DNA of 35,413 nucleotides from NCBI GenBank assembly GCA_026129165.1, contig JAHCIP010000023.1:1-35413 (forward strand), read 5' to 3'. A program made the position numbers and the translations under genes. The DNA comes from Anaerolineae bacterium. Its GTDB lineage: Bacteria; Chloroflexota; Anaerolineae; Epilineales; JAHCIE01. Position 1 is the first letter of the stretch, and every line of letters starts with the position of its first letter. Positions 23,401 through 30,940 of this stretch are shown in pieces. Under the pieces are notes generated by a model. That model was not told the DNA's origin and ran no database searches. It saw only the letters and a program-made list of their open reading frames with translations.

Positions 23401-25674
23401 ATGAAGGTCCGAACACATGTTAAGGCGGGCGAGTTTGCAACGACAACGGCGCTTACGGTGAGTGGGCCGGGGGCGCCCGGTCTGTCGCTGAATGGGGCTG
23501 GGGAGTCCTGGCTGGAGGACATGCGGCTATTTGTGGAGCTGGAAGTCAAACCCTGGTTCACCCACATCTACCGCCTCGAAGGCCCGCAGGATTTAGACGA
23601 CAAGCCCATCACCTCCAGGTCTTTCGCCAAAATGGATAGCCTGAGCCAGAGCCTGGCTCAGCGCTGGCTTGATCCGCTCTTTGGCGCCAGCCGTGACAGG
23701 CAGCGCGCCGCGCTGGCGCTTGGGGACGGCGAGCCTGTCATCGGGCCGGCCGAGAAGACGATCAACCGTTCCCTGGTGTCGTCGCTCCTCACCCTGGGGC
23801 TGGCTCTGGGCGGCAGCTTCATCTATACCCCGCTCCTGGCGCCGGCGTTTGTGAGCGCCCTCTATTCCAACCTGACGCTTTTCGTCCAGGCCTATGACGA
23901 CCTGGTCCGCGAGCGCCGCATCAAGTCGTCATTCACCTACGGCGTCGGGCTGATTGGCGCCTGGCTGGGCGGCTTCTATGCGGCCGCCGCCATCGCCGGT
24001 ACGCTCTACTTCGCGGCGCAAAAACTCGTCTACAAGACGGAAGACCAGGCGCGGCAGACCCTGGTGAACGTTTTCGGGCAGCAGATTCGCACCGTGTGGC
24101 TGCTGGTGGATGGGGTCGAGGTCGAAGTGCCGTTGGAGCGCGTCCAGGCGGGCGATATCGTCGTCGTGCAGGCGGGGCAGCCCATTCCGGTCGATGGCAC
24201 GGTCACGCGGGGCATCGCCAGCATTGACCAGCACACCCTCACGGGCGAGGCCCAGCCGGTCGAGCGCGGGCCGGGCGATGCGGTGCTGGCGACGACGACG
24301 GTGTTGACCGGCGCGATACACGTGCGGGTCGAACGGGCGGGCCAGGAGACGGCGGCGGCCCAGATCGCGGATATTTTGAACGACACCAGCAGCTACCAGT
24401 TGTCCATGGAGTCGACCGCAGTGCGTATCGCGGATGGTCTGGCCTTGCCCGCGCTGCTGGTGAGCGGCCTGGCGTTGATGACTGTCGGCTTCGAAGGCGC
24501 CATCGCGGTTCTCAATGTCAACCTGGGCTGGAATGTGAAGCTGACCGGGCCGCTCGCCATGCTCAACTACATGAACATCATCTCGCGCCACGGCGTGCTG
24601 ATCAAGGATGGGCGGTCCCTCGAACTCCTGGATGGCATTGACACTATCGTCTTCGACAAGACGGGCACGCTCACCCTCGATCAGCCCCACGTCGCCGATG
24701 TCCATGTGTTTGATGGCTATTCCGTGGATGAGATGCTCGCCCTGGCGGCGACAGCCGAGCAACGCCAGAGCCACCCCATCGCGCGCGCTATTCTGACCGC
24801 CGCCCAGGCGCGTGGCCTGGCCTTGCGCCCCGTTGACGATGCTCACTACGAGGTGGGGTTCGGCATTAAGGTCCACGTCAACGGCCAGGTCGTCCGCGTC
24901 GGCAGCGCCCGCTATATGGAGATAGAGAACATCTATGTGCCGGGCGAGGTCCAGCGCGCCCAGGTCCTGTGCGGCGCGCAGGGCCACTCCCTGGTCCTGG
25001 TGGCCGTGGACGAGGCCGTGCGCGGCGCGCTGGAACTGCACGCTACCGTGCGCCCGGAAGCCAAACACGTGATAGATCGACTGCGCCAGCGCAACGTCGC
25101 GCTCTATATCCTCTCAGGCGACCAGGAGGCGCCGACACGGCGGCTGGCCCAGACCTTAGGCATTGACCATTACATCGCGGGGGTACTGCCCGAAGGCAAA
25201 GCCGCTGTCATCGAGCAGTTGCAGGCCGAGGGACGCAAGGTGTGTTTCGTGGGCGATGGCATCAACGACACCATCGCGTTGAAGAAGGCCCAGGTGAGCA
25301 TCTCCTTGCGGGGCGCCACGACCATCGCCGTAGATGCTGCCCAGGTGGTATTGATGGATCAAAGCCTGAACCGCCTGGTGGATGTGCTCGACCTGGGAGA
25401 CGAGTTTCGTGGTACGCTCCGCGAGGGCGTCGCCTGGGCGGTGGTTCCCGACTTAGTGCTGATTGGCGGCGTCTTCCTGGCCGGCGCGGGTGTCTATGCC
25501 GCCGTCGCCATTACCAATCTTGGCTTAGCGGCCGGCGTGGCCAGCGCCATGTGGCCCTTGCTCCGCCATCCTGACCCGACCCTACCTTCGGTAGGGCAGG
25601 CTGAGCCAGAGCTAGGAGCGTCCGCTCCGGTGGCAGGGCAAGAGGATGGCGCCCACGCGCTCGCCGTCTCGTAG
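23401..25674 (+). CDS. KAG-tagged P-type ATPase A, lacking the CPC metal motif
   Basis: P1B-like P-type ATPase of 757 residues. It begins MKVRTHVKAGEF, the cluster tag, with a second conserved motif SLNGAGESWL (~35). The actuator motif is TGEA (281-284) where P1B pumps usually have TGES. Phosphorylation site is Asp419 in DKTGT. QSHPIARAI matches the HP motif, and GDGINDTIAL is the hinge. Six membrane helices in P1B layout are visible. In the helix that should carry CPC, the aligned residues read LGW (in NLGWNVKLTGPLA), so heavy-metal transport is unlikely. The C-terminal tail contains two DNA hairpins. It is a close homologue of 30941. Cargo unknown. Confidence 0.88.
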   Translation: MKVRTHVKAGEFATTTALTVSGPGAPGLSLNGAGESWLEDMRLFVELEVKPWFTHIYRLEGPQDLDDKPITSRSFAKMDSLSQSLAQRWLDPLFGASRDRQRAALALGDGEPVIGPAEKTINRSLVSSLLTLGLALGGSFIYTPLLAPAFVSALYSNLTLFVQAYDDLVRERRIKSSFTYGVGLIGAWLGGFYAAAAIAGTLYFAAQKLVYKTEDQARQTLVNVFGQQIRTVWLLVDGVEVEVPLERVQAGDIVVVQAGQPIPVDGTVTRGIASIDQHTLTGEAQPVERGPGDAVLATTTVLTGAIHVRVERAGQETAAAQIADILNDTSSYQLSMESTAVRIADGLALPALLVSGLALMTVGFEGAIAVLNVNLGWNVKLTGPLAMLNYMNIISRHGVLIKDGRSLELLDGIDTIVFDKTGTLTLDQPHVADVHVFDGYSVDEMLALAATAEQRQSHPIARAILTAAQARGLALRPVDDAHYEVGFGIKVHVNGQVVRVGSARYMEIENIYVPGEVQRAQVLCGAQGHSLVLVAVDEAVRGALELHATVRPEAKHVIDRLRQRNVALYILSGDQEAPTRRLAQTLGIDHYIAGVLPEGKAAVIEQLQAEGRKVCFVGDGINDTIALKKAQVSISLRGATTIAVDAAQVVLMDQSLNRLVDVLDLGDEFRGTLREGVAWAVVPDLVLIGGVFLAGAGVYAAVAITNLGLAAGVASAMWPLLRHPDPTLPSVGQAEPELGASAPVAGQEDGAHALAVS
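25580..25628 (+). repeat. Two hairpin palindromes in the ATPase A C-terminal tail
   Basis: CCCTACC-TTC-GGTAGGG (25580-25596) and GGAGCG-TC-CGCTCC (25615-25628) encode part of the hydrophilic tail after the last membrane helix. The second ATPase lacks this tail, so it looks like an inserted repetitive element. Confidence 0.55.
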
Positions 25675-25717
25675 CACTCTCGTCACTGTCAGGTGACTAG
25701 AAAAAAGTCTGATTGTC

Positions 25718-27853
25718 ATGACCGCGTTTGATCTCGACACCCTGGCCTGGCCGACCTCACGGCTGGCGGAGGCGATGGAAGCCCTGGCCCGTAAGGCGCG
25801 GCTTCTGCCGTCCACCCCGGCCCAGGCGGCGCCCGCCCAGGGTTTACCCGCTGACGACCCGGGGGCGATGGCGGCCTGGGTCCAGTATGTGGCCCAACAA
25901 TTGGTCATCGAGGCCGAGCCAGTCGACACGACGTATGCGGAAGTCGGCTCGTTTCTACGGGGCGTTGGGCCGGCCCTCATCCCCGCGCACACGACCGGCG
26001 CGCGTGAGCGATACCTCGCCGTCTGGCGTTCAGGCTGGCGGGGTATCGCCGTCATTGCGCCCGACCTCGCCACCCACTGGCTGCCGCCCGACCAGGTCCG
26101 CCAGGCCCTCACCGCGCCCGTCGAAGCGCCCGTCGCCGCCGCTCTGGATCGATTATTGACGGAGACGGGGCTGTCAGGTACGGACCTGGGCCGTGTCCGC
26201 GCGGTCCTGCTGGCCGAGCAATTGGGCGGCGTGCGTGTGCGGGGCGGCTTCCTGCTGCGGCGCGCGCCCTCCGCCTCAGTGTGGCGTCAGGTAGGGGATC
26301 ACGCCATCGCGCCCCCCATCGTCCTGGCCTTCAGCGTAGCGCTGCTCCAGCAGGTCTTGCTGATTGCGACGTGGGCGATTCTGGGCCAGACGGTGCTCAG
26401 TGGGCAATGGGAATGGATCTGGTTGTGGCTGTGGGCCTTGTTGACGGTCACGGCGGTGCCCTTCCAGGCCCTGCTGGGCTATGCCGAAGCCCTGGTCGGC
26501 ACGCGGCTGGGGGTCCTGTTCAAAACACGTCTACTGCATGGCATCCTGCAACTGCAGCCCGAAGAGATGCGGCACGAAGGGGCCGGTCACTTCCTGGGGC
26601 GCGTCTTGGACGCCGATGTAGTAGAAGTGCTATCCATCAGTTCGGCCTTCGCCATACTGGTCTCGCTGATCCAATGGCTGGTCACCATTGGGCTATTTGG
26701 TATAGCGGGTGGAAGCTGGCTACACAGTCTGGCGCTCAGCGCCTTCGTGGCGCTGGCGCTGGTCGGCATCGGGTACGACTGGCGCGCGCGGCGCACCCGG
26801 TTCGATGCCTATCGTCAGATGACCAATGACGTAGCCGAGCGGATGATTGGGCACCGCACCCGGCTAGCCCAGGAAGACCGAGGCCAGTGGCATGTGGAAG
26901 AAGACCAGATCCTGGAGCGCTACCTGGCCTTATCCGAGCAATTGGACCACCGGCAAACGTGGGTGGCTGGACTACCGCGCGCCTGGATGGCGGGTAGCAT
27001 TGCGCTCATCGCCTACTTGTGGACCAGCGGGACGGTCACACCGACGCAGGCCGCGATTCAAATTGGCCTCAGCTTGTTAGGCTTCCACGCGTTGGATACG
27101 GTGATCGCCAACTATTCCCTGACGCTGGATGTATTGAACGCGTGGCCGCAGGTGCGCCCCCTGTTCGAAGCGGCGTCGCGCCGTGAACCTCCGCTGTCTG
27201 TACCCCCCACCGCCTTACGCCCCTCAGCCGCCGGCCCAGAGCGTCCATTGCTGCGGGCCAGGGACATTAGCTTTCGCTATCGCAGCCACGGACCCCTGGT
27301 GCTGAGCGGCGTGACGCTCAATGTACAGCCGCGGGACCGCCTCCTCCTCGAAGGCCCGTCTGGGGGAGGTAAGACGACGTTAGGCGCCGTGTTGGCCGGC
27401 TTGCGCGTTCCCGACTCAGGCTTGCTCTTGTTACAGGGCTATGACTACAGCAGTCTGGGCGCGCTGGCGTGGCGGCAGCAGGCCGTCATGGCCCCTCAAT
27501 TCCATGAGAATCATGTCTTGACCGGCACGATGGCTTTCAATCTCTTGCTGGGTCGAGGCTGGCCGCCCAACGATGACGATCTGCGCGAGGCGCTGAGTGT
27601 GTGCCAGGCGCTGGGATTAGGGGATGTCCTGGAGCGCATGCCCTCGGGCTTGCAGCAAATTGTGGGGGAGAGTGGGTGGCAATTGTCACATGGGGAACGC
27701 AGCCGCTTGTATATCGCCCGCGCCCTGCTACAAGACGCCGACCTGCTCGTCCTCGACGAAAGCTTCGCCGCGCTGGATCCTGGCAATCTCGCCCTGGCCT
27801 TGCGGTGTGTTCTGGATCGGGCTAAAGCGCTGGTCGTCATCGCCCATCCCTAA
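25718..27853 (+). CDS. Exporter-type ABC transporter (fused membrane and ATPase domains)
   Basis: Half-transporter of 711 residues. The first ~190 residues are a soluble domain reminiscent of degenerate C39-like domains of bacteriocin exporters (YAEVGSFLRGVGPALIPAHT), with no catalytic Cys. A six-helix membrane domain spans ~200-460. The ATPase has Walker A GPSGGGKTT (~546), Q-loop VMAPQFHENHVLTG, signature LSHGERSRLYIARALL (unusual for LSGGQ) and Walker B DLLVLDES. The protein ends immediately after the H-loop His (VVIAHP), a short C-terminus. It lies between the two tagged modules and is the natural candidate to export the peptides or a product. Confidence 0.85.
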   Translation: MTAFDLDTLAWPTSRLAEAMEALARKARLLPSTPAQAAPAQGLPADDPGAMAAWVQYVAQQLVIEAEPVDTTYAEVGSFLRGVGPALIPAHTTGARERYLAVWRSGWRGIAVIAPDLATHWLPPDQVRQALTAPVEAPVAAALDRLLTETGLSGTDLGRVRAVLLAEQLGGVRVRGGFLLRRAPSASVWRQVGDHAIAPPIVLAFSVALLQQVLLIATWAILGQTVLSGQWEWIWLWLWALLTVTAVPFQALLGYAEALVGTRLGVLFKTRLLHGILQLQPEEMRHEGAGHFLGRVLDADVVEVLSISSAFAILVSLIQWLVTIGLFGIAGGSWLHSLALSAFVALALVGIGYDWRARRTRFDAYRQMTNDVAERMIGHRTRLAQEDRGQWHVEEDQILERYLALSEQLDHRQTWVAGLPRAWMAGSIALIAYLWTSGTVTPTQAAIQIGLSLLGFHALDTVIANYSLTLDVLNAWPQVRPLFEAASRREPPLSVPPTALRPSAAGPERPLLRARDISFRYRSHGPLVLSGVTLNVQPRDRLLLEGPSGGGKTTLGAVLAGLRVPDSGLLLLQGYDYSSLGALAWRQQAVMAPQFHENHVLTGTMAFNLLLGRGWPPNDDDLREALSVCQALGLGDVLERMPSGLQQIVGESGWQLSHGERSRLYIARALLQDADLLVLDESFAALDPGNLALALRCVLDRAKALVVIAHP

Positions 27854-27867
27854 GGAGCGAGTTCATC

Positions 27868-29082
27868 ATGTTGCTCGGACGAATCCTTAATTTTGTCGCG
27901 ACGTGGAGTTGGGCCATTGTCATCGTGGTGTTTCTGGTGTACTTCCTCTTCACGGTGCGCGCCCTGGGCTTTGGCCGCGCTGTGCGGAATGTGTTTTCCC
28001 TCGGCACACCGTTAGTGATTCTCATGATCGCGCTGGTGGTTGTGACACTCCTGAATGCCATCATCTTTGTCGAGCCGACCGAGATCGGGGTCACTATCTC
28101 CCTTCCCTCGGCCGGTGGTATTCGTGAACGCCCCTTGCGCTCGGGCCTGCACCTAAAGCTGCCATTCCTGGAAGAGGTCGTGCGCTACCCCATCTCTACC
28201 CAGAACTTCACCCTCGCCACCGTCGAGGACAACACGGCGGGGAGCGCCGAAAACGGGGCTGTCGTCGCCCGAACCTCAGACGGCCAGGAGGTGACCATTG
28301 AGTCGACAACTATTTTTCGGATTGACCCCGATCAGGTGATCCGACTGCATATTGACTGGCAGAATCGCTATATCGAGGATTTTGTGCGCCCTGTGCTGCG
28401 CGGTATTATCCGCAGCCAGGCCTCCCAATACAAAGCCGATGAGATCAATAGCTCCCGCCGCCTGGACCTGGAACGCGATATGGATGTCCAGGTGCGCGAG
28501 CTTTTTCGACAGCGCGGGCTAGAGGTCGACCGCTTTATCCTGCGCAGCATCATGTTTACGCCCGAGTACGCGGCCTCTATTGAGGCCAAACAGGTGGCTT
28601 TGCAGGCGATCATCCAACGGGAAAACGAGGCGGAGCAGAAGCGGCGCGCGGCGCAGGGCGATGCGGACGCGGCCACCATTAACGCCGAGGGGAACGCGGC
28701 GGTGATTCGAACCATCGCCCAGGCCGATGCCGACGCCGTCCGTCTACGCGGCCAGGCCGAGGCCGATGCCCTGCGCAAGATTGGGGAAGTCGTTAAGTCC
28801 GATCCTAACTTGATCACGTATCACTATATTGACAAACTGGGTCCTGACATTCGTGTCATGCTTGTCCCAAATAATGTGCCGTACTTGTTGCCGCTGCCCT
28901 CGCTCGATGGAACGAGTACCATCACTGGCACGGGCAGCCTGAATGCCACCCCACAACCTACCTCTAACCCGCTGACGCCTACCCCCCTCGGTACCCCCAC
29001 CCCGATGGCAGGCGCCGGCCTTCCAACCCTGTTTTTGACGTCGGCTGCGTCGCCGACGCCCACGGCTACCCCGGCCCGTTAA
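27868..29082 (+). CDS. SPFH/band-7 (prohibitin/flotillin-like) membrane protein
   Basis: Protein of 404 residues. Two N-terminal membrane helices (~12-34 and ~45-66) precede the SPFH domain (IIFVEPTEIGVTISLPSAGG to FILRSIMFTPEYAASIEAKQ). A long coiled-coil with Ala/Glu/Gln repeats follows (AEQKRRAAQGDADAATINAE). The tail is Pro/Thr-rich (PLTPTPLGTPTPM), typical of Chloroflexota surface proteins. SPFH proteins oligomerise in the membrane and organise proteases or transporters. ATG follows CTAAGGAGCGAG, 15 bp after the ABC gene. Confidence 0.88.
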   Translation: MLLGRILNFVATWSWAIVIVVFLVYFLFTVRALGFGRAVRNVFSLGTPLVILMIALVVVTLLNAIIFVEPTEIGVTISLPSAGGIRERPLRSGLHLKLPFLEEVVRYPISTQNFTLATVEDNTAGSAENGAVVARTSDGQEVTIESTTIFRIDPDQVIRLHIDWQNRYIEDFVRPVLRGIIRSQASQYKADEINSSRRLDLERDMDVQVRELFRQRGLEVDRFILRSIMFTPEYAASIEAKQVALQAIIQRENEAEQKRRAAQGDADAATINAEGNAAVIRTIAQADADAVRLRGQAEADALRKIGEVVKSDPNLITYHYIDKLGPDIRVMLVPNNVPYLLPLPSLDGTSTITGTGSLNATPQPTSNPLTPTPLGTPTPMAGAGLPTLFLTSAASPTPTATPAR

Positions 29083-29107
29083 CACTCTCGACAGAAAGGA
29101 GAAGGCT

Positions 29108-29641
29108 GTGTTCATTCTAGCTCTCATTGTGCTGGTTATTCTATGGTTCTGGTGGTGGCGTCGGCGCGCCCGTGGCGCCGCCCCCTCGCTTGGTGGCATC
29201 GAGCCAATCATCCTGCCTCGGCCCGCTGCGGCGCCCGTTCCCCCCGTCACTCACCCTGTCGCTCCACCGCCGGTGGCTGAGACGGCCCCGCCCCTCGCAG
29301 GGACCAGGGTCCAGGGTCCAGGGTCCAGTCCGGATCCATCTTCCCTGGCCCCTAGCCCCTCGTCCCTAGTCCCTGTCCCAGCCCCGCCAGCCGTCGATAA
29401 CCTGGCGATGATTGAGGGCATCGGGCCAAAGATCGCGGCTGTGCTCCAGGCGGCCGGCATCACCACGTTTGCCCACCTGGCGGAGACAGAGCTGGGAGAG
29501 TTGCAGCAGATTGTCAGAGATGCGGGCCTGCGTATGGTCCAGGTGGATACCTGGCCGGAGCAAGCCCGATTGGCGGCAGCCGGCGAGTGGGAAGCACTGC
29601 GACATCGGCAAGGCCAACTCAAGGGTAATCACGGCGCCTGA
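29108..29641 (+). CDS. Membrane-anchored helix-hairpin-helix protein
   Basis: Protein of 177 residues. An N-terminal membrane helix (FILALIVLVILWFWWW) is followed by a Pro-rich linker and a C-terminal HhH domain of DUF4332 type (NLAMIEGIGPKIAAVLQAAG, ITTFAHLAETELGELQQIV). Such domains bind DNA or proteins non-specifically. GTG 29108 follows AAAGGAG. The linker contains a heptamer array (29298-29377) that is out of step with codons but keeps the frame open. It shares the membrane-start style (FIL..LILW) of the helical paralogues. Confidence 0.8.
   Translation: MFILALIVLVILWFWWWRRRARGAAPSLGGIEPIILPRPAAAPVPPVTHPVAPPPVAETAPPLAGTRVQGPGSSPDPSSLAPSPSSLVPVPAPPAVDNLAMIEGIGPKIAAVLQAAGITTFAHLAETELGELQQIVRDAGLRMVQVDTWPEQARLAAAGEWEALRHRQGQLKGNHGA
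29298..29377 (+). repeat. Palindromic heptamer array inside a coding linker
   Basis: Left units CAGGGAC, CAGGGTC, CAGGGTC, CAGGGTC (29298-29325); right units CCCTGGC, CCCTAGC, CCCTCGT, CCCTAGT, CCCTGTC (29343-29377). It has the same purine-then-pyrimidine layout as 838-896 but is translated (GTRVQGPGSS...PSSLVPVP). Confidence 0.75.
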
Positions 29642-29707
29642 CAGAAGGGGCCACCCCATGACGACGGAGGGCTGATAAGCCGAGACTGATTCAGGAAGGA
29701 GAACGAC

Positions 29708-30505
29708 ATGTACATTCTCGGGGCATTGCTACTCATCTTGGTGTTGTGGGTATTGGTAAGCCCAAGTTGGGCGCCCGCGCCCACCCGCTTGCGGAATGTA
29801 GGCGCGCGGGCGGAGGGCGCCTCCAAATCGGCCGCTACGCGCGGCCAGCAGGTCTACGAGGGGATACGGGGGCGACTGAAGTTTCGCAACGATAAGAAGG
29901 ACCTGGCGCAGCGGTTCCGCCAGTGGGCCACCGAAGCCGGGGCGGCACGGGGGCGCCTGGCGACAGGGATACCCGGTTGGGCGGATGGGTTCGCGGCGTG
30001 GCTGAACGGTCTGTCCGACAAGGAAGCGGTCGAGTTTAGCCAGGATGTCGCGCGCTTCTGCGCCAACCAAAACTTTAATATCGCCTGGTTAAACGACCCC
30101 CAGATCAATGCCGACCCGCTGCTGAAGCAGGCCGTGGAAGAGGCCGTGCTCTTGTACGGGGTCGCGGCGTGGCGAGCGGATCAGGTGCAGGGGGATGTTC
30201 AGGGCCTACTCAAGCTCAAGGCGTTCCTCGCCAAGCCAAACACACGCGACAACAAGGCCTTTGGTCAGGCCCTATTCAATGCCCTGGCGTCGAGCAATCT
30301 GGTCGGTATCCCAGCGGCCTTGATGACCGCGGCGGAAAAGGAGCGCCTGGATTACATGAAGCGCACCATCGAGCAGGTCTCGCAGCGCTATCCCGATGAT
30401 TTCAGTCAGGTATTGCGGCGGGTGGCGATGGAGGGTTCAGGGCAGACTAAATCAGAACCCGCGCCGACGGCCACTCAGGTGGCGGCGCCCGTAGGAGGTG
30501 ACTAA
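29708..30505 (+). CDS. Membrane-anchored helical protein, module B copy
   Basis: Protein of 265 residues, unknown family, very similar to the 18378 protein. N-terminal helix YILGALLLILVLWVLVSPSW; identical basic segment (GRLKFRNDKKDLAQRFRQWA); conserved SDKEAVEFSQDVARFCANQN and LKLKAFLAKPNTRDNKAFGQ. The tail (AQTKSEPAPTATQ type) diverges. ATG follows AGGAAGGAG. Its stop overlaps the ATG of tagged peptide B1 (TAATG), exactly as at module A. Confidence 0.85.
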   Translation: MYILGALLLILVLWVLVSPSWAPAPTRLRNVGARAEGASKSAATRGQQVYEGIRGRLKFRNDKKDLAQRFRQWATEAGAARGRLATGIPGWADGFAAWLNGLSDKEAVEFSQDVARFCANQNFNIAWLNDPQINADPLLKQAVEEAVLLYGVAAWRADQVQGDVQGLLKLKAFLAKPNTRDNKAFGQALFNALASSNLVGIPAALMTAAEKERLDYMKRTIEQVSQRYPDDFSQVLRRVAMEGSGQTKSEPAPTATQVAAPVGGD

Positions 30506-30645
30506 TGAAGGTGCAAACAGGCGTCAAGGCGGGAGCGACCGAGTCCACGGTCATGCTCTGCCTGCCAGCGACAGTGCAGCAGTCGGCGGCGCCCAGCGCG
30601 GCGACCACGACCCCCGGCGCGACTACCCCTGGCGGGACTGTCTGA
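30505..30645 (+). CDS. KAG-tagged small peptide B1 (46 aa)
   Basis: Starts MKVQTGVKAGATESTVMLCL and ends Ala/Thr/Pro-rich (TTPGGTV). It is the counterpart of A1 at 19187 with an identical ten-residue tag. It has one Cys (Cys19). GTAGGAGGTGACTA provides a strong RBS inside the overlap. Confidence 0.78.
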   Translation: MKVQTGVKAGATESTVMLCLPATVQQSAAPSAATTTPGATTPGGTV

Positions 30646-30689
30646 TGCGCGGCCGACACGTAATCTGACACAGCAAAGGAGGTGATACG

Positions 30690-30815
30690 ATGAAGGTCAA
30701 GACGAAGATTAAGGCTGGCTCGTGCGGCCAGACGCAGCCGGGCCAGACGCAGTCGGGCCAGACGCACCAGGGGCAGGCGCAACACGGAGCGGCTCAGCAG
30801 AGCACGCAGTCGTAA
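30690..30815 (+). CDS. KAG-tagged small peptide B2 (41 aa) with GQT repeats
   Basis: Starts MKVKTKIKAG and then SC followed by pentapeptide-like repeats GQTQP, GQTQS, GQTHQ, GQAQH, GAAQQ, ending STQS. One Cys (Cys12) precedes the repeats. A strong AAAGGAGGTGATAC RBS precedes the ATG. The conserved head and low-complexity tail look like a leader/core arrangement. It is the second peptide of module B, 125 bp upstream of the tagged ATPase. Confidence 0.78.
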   Translation: MKVKTKIKAGSCGQTQPGQTQSGQTHQGQAQHGAAQQSTQS

Positions 30816-30835
30816 TCGGGCCGAGGTACAAAACT

Positions 30836-30867
30836 GACCACAGGAGAGGCCCCCCTCTTCTGTGGTC
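30836..30867 (+). terminator. Hairpin between peptide B2 and ATPase B
   Basis: GACCACAGGAGAGG (30836-30849) pairs with CCTCTTCTGTGGTC (30854-30867) through a 4-nt loop, with one G-U pair. No T-run follows directly, so it more likely attenuates or stabilises the peptide mRNA than fully terminates. Confidence 0.5.
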
Positions 30868-30940
30868 GCCCTCTGGGCAGGCAAGGGGTGGGGGCAGAGA
30901 TATAGGCAATTCAACTGGTTTTTTCATTAGGTGAGAGGCT

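Noticed and set aside
30720..30800. GQT repeat DNA as a CRISPR-like or minisatellite array
   Set aside because: About 15-bp in-frame units without spacers lie inside a small gene with a strong RBS and the cluster tag.
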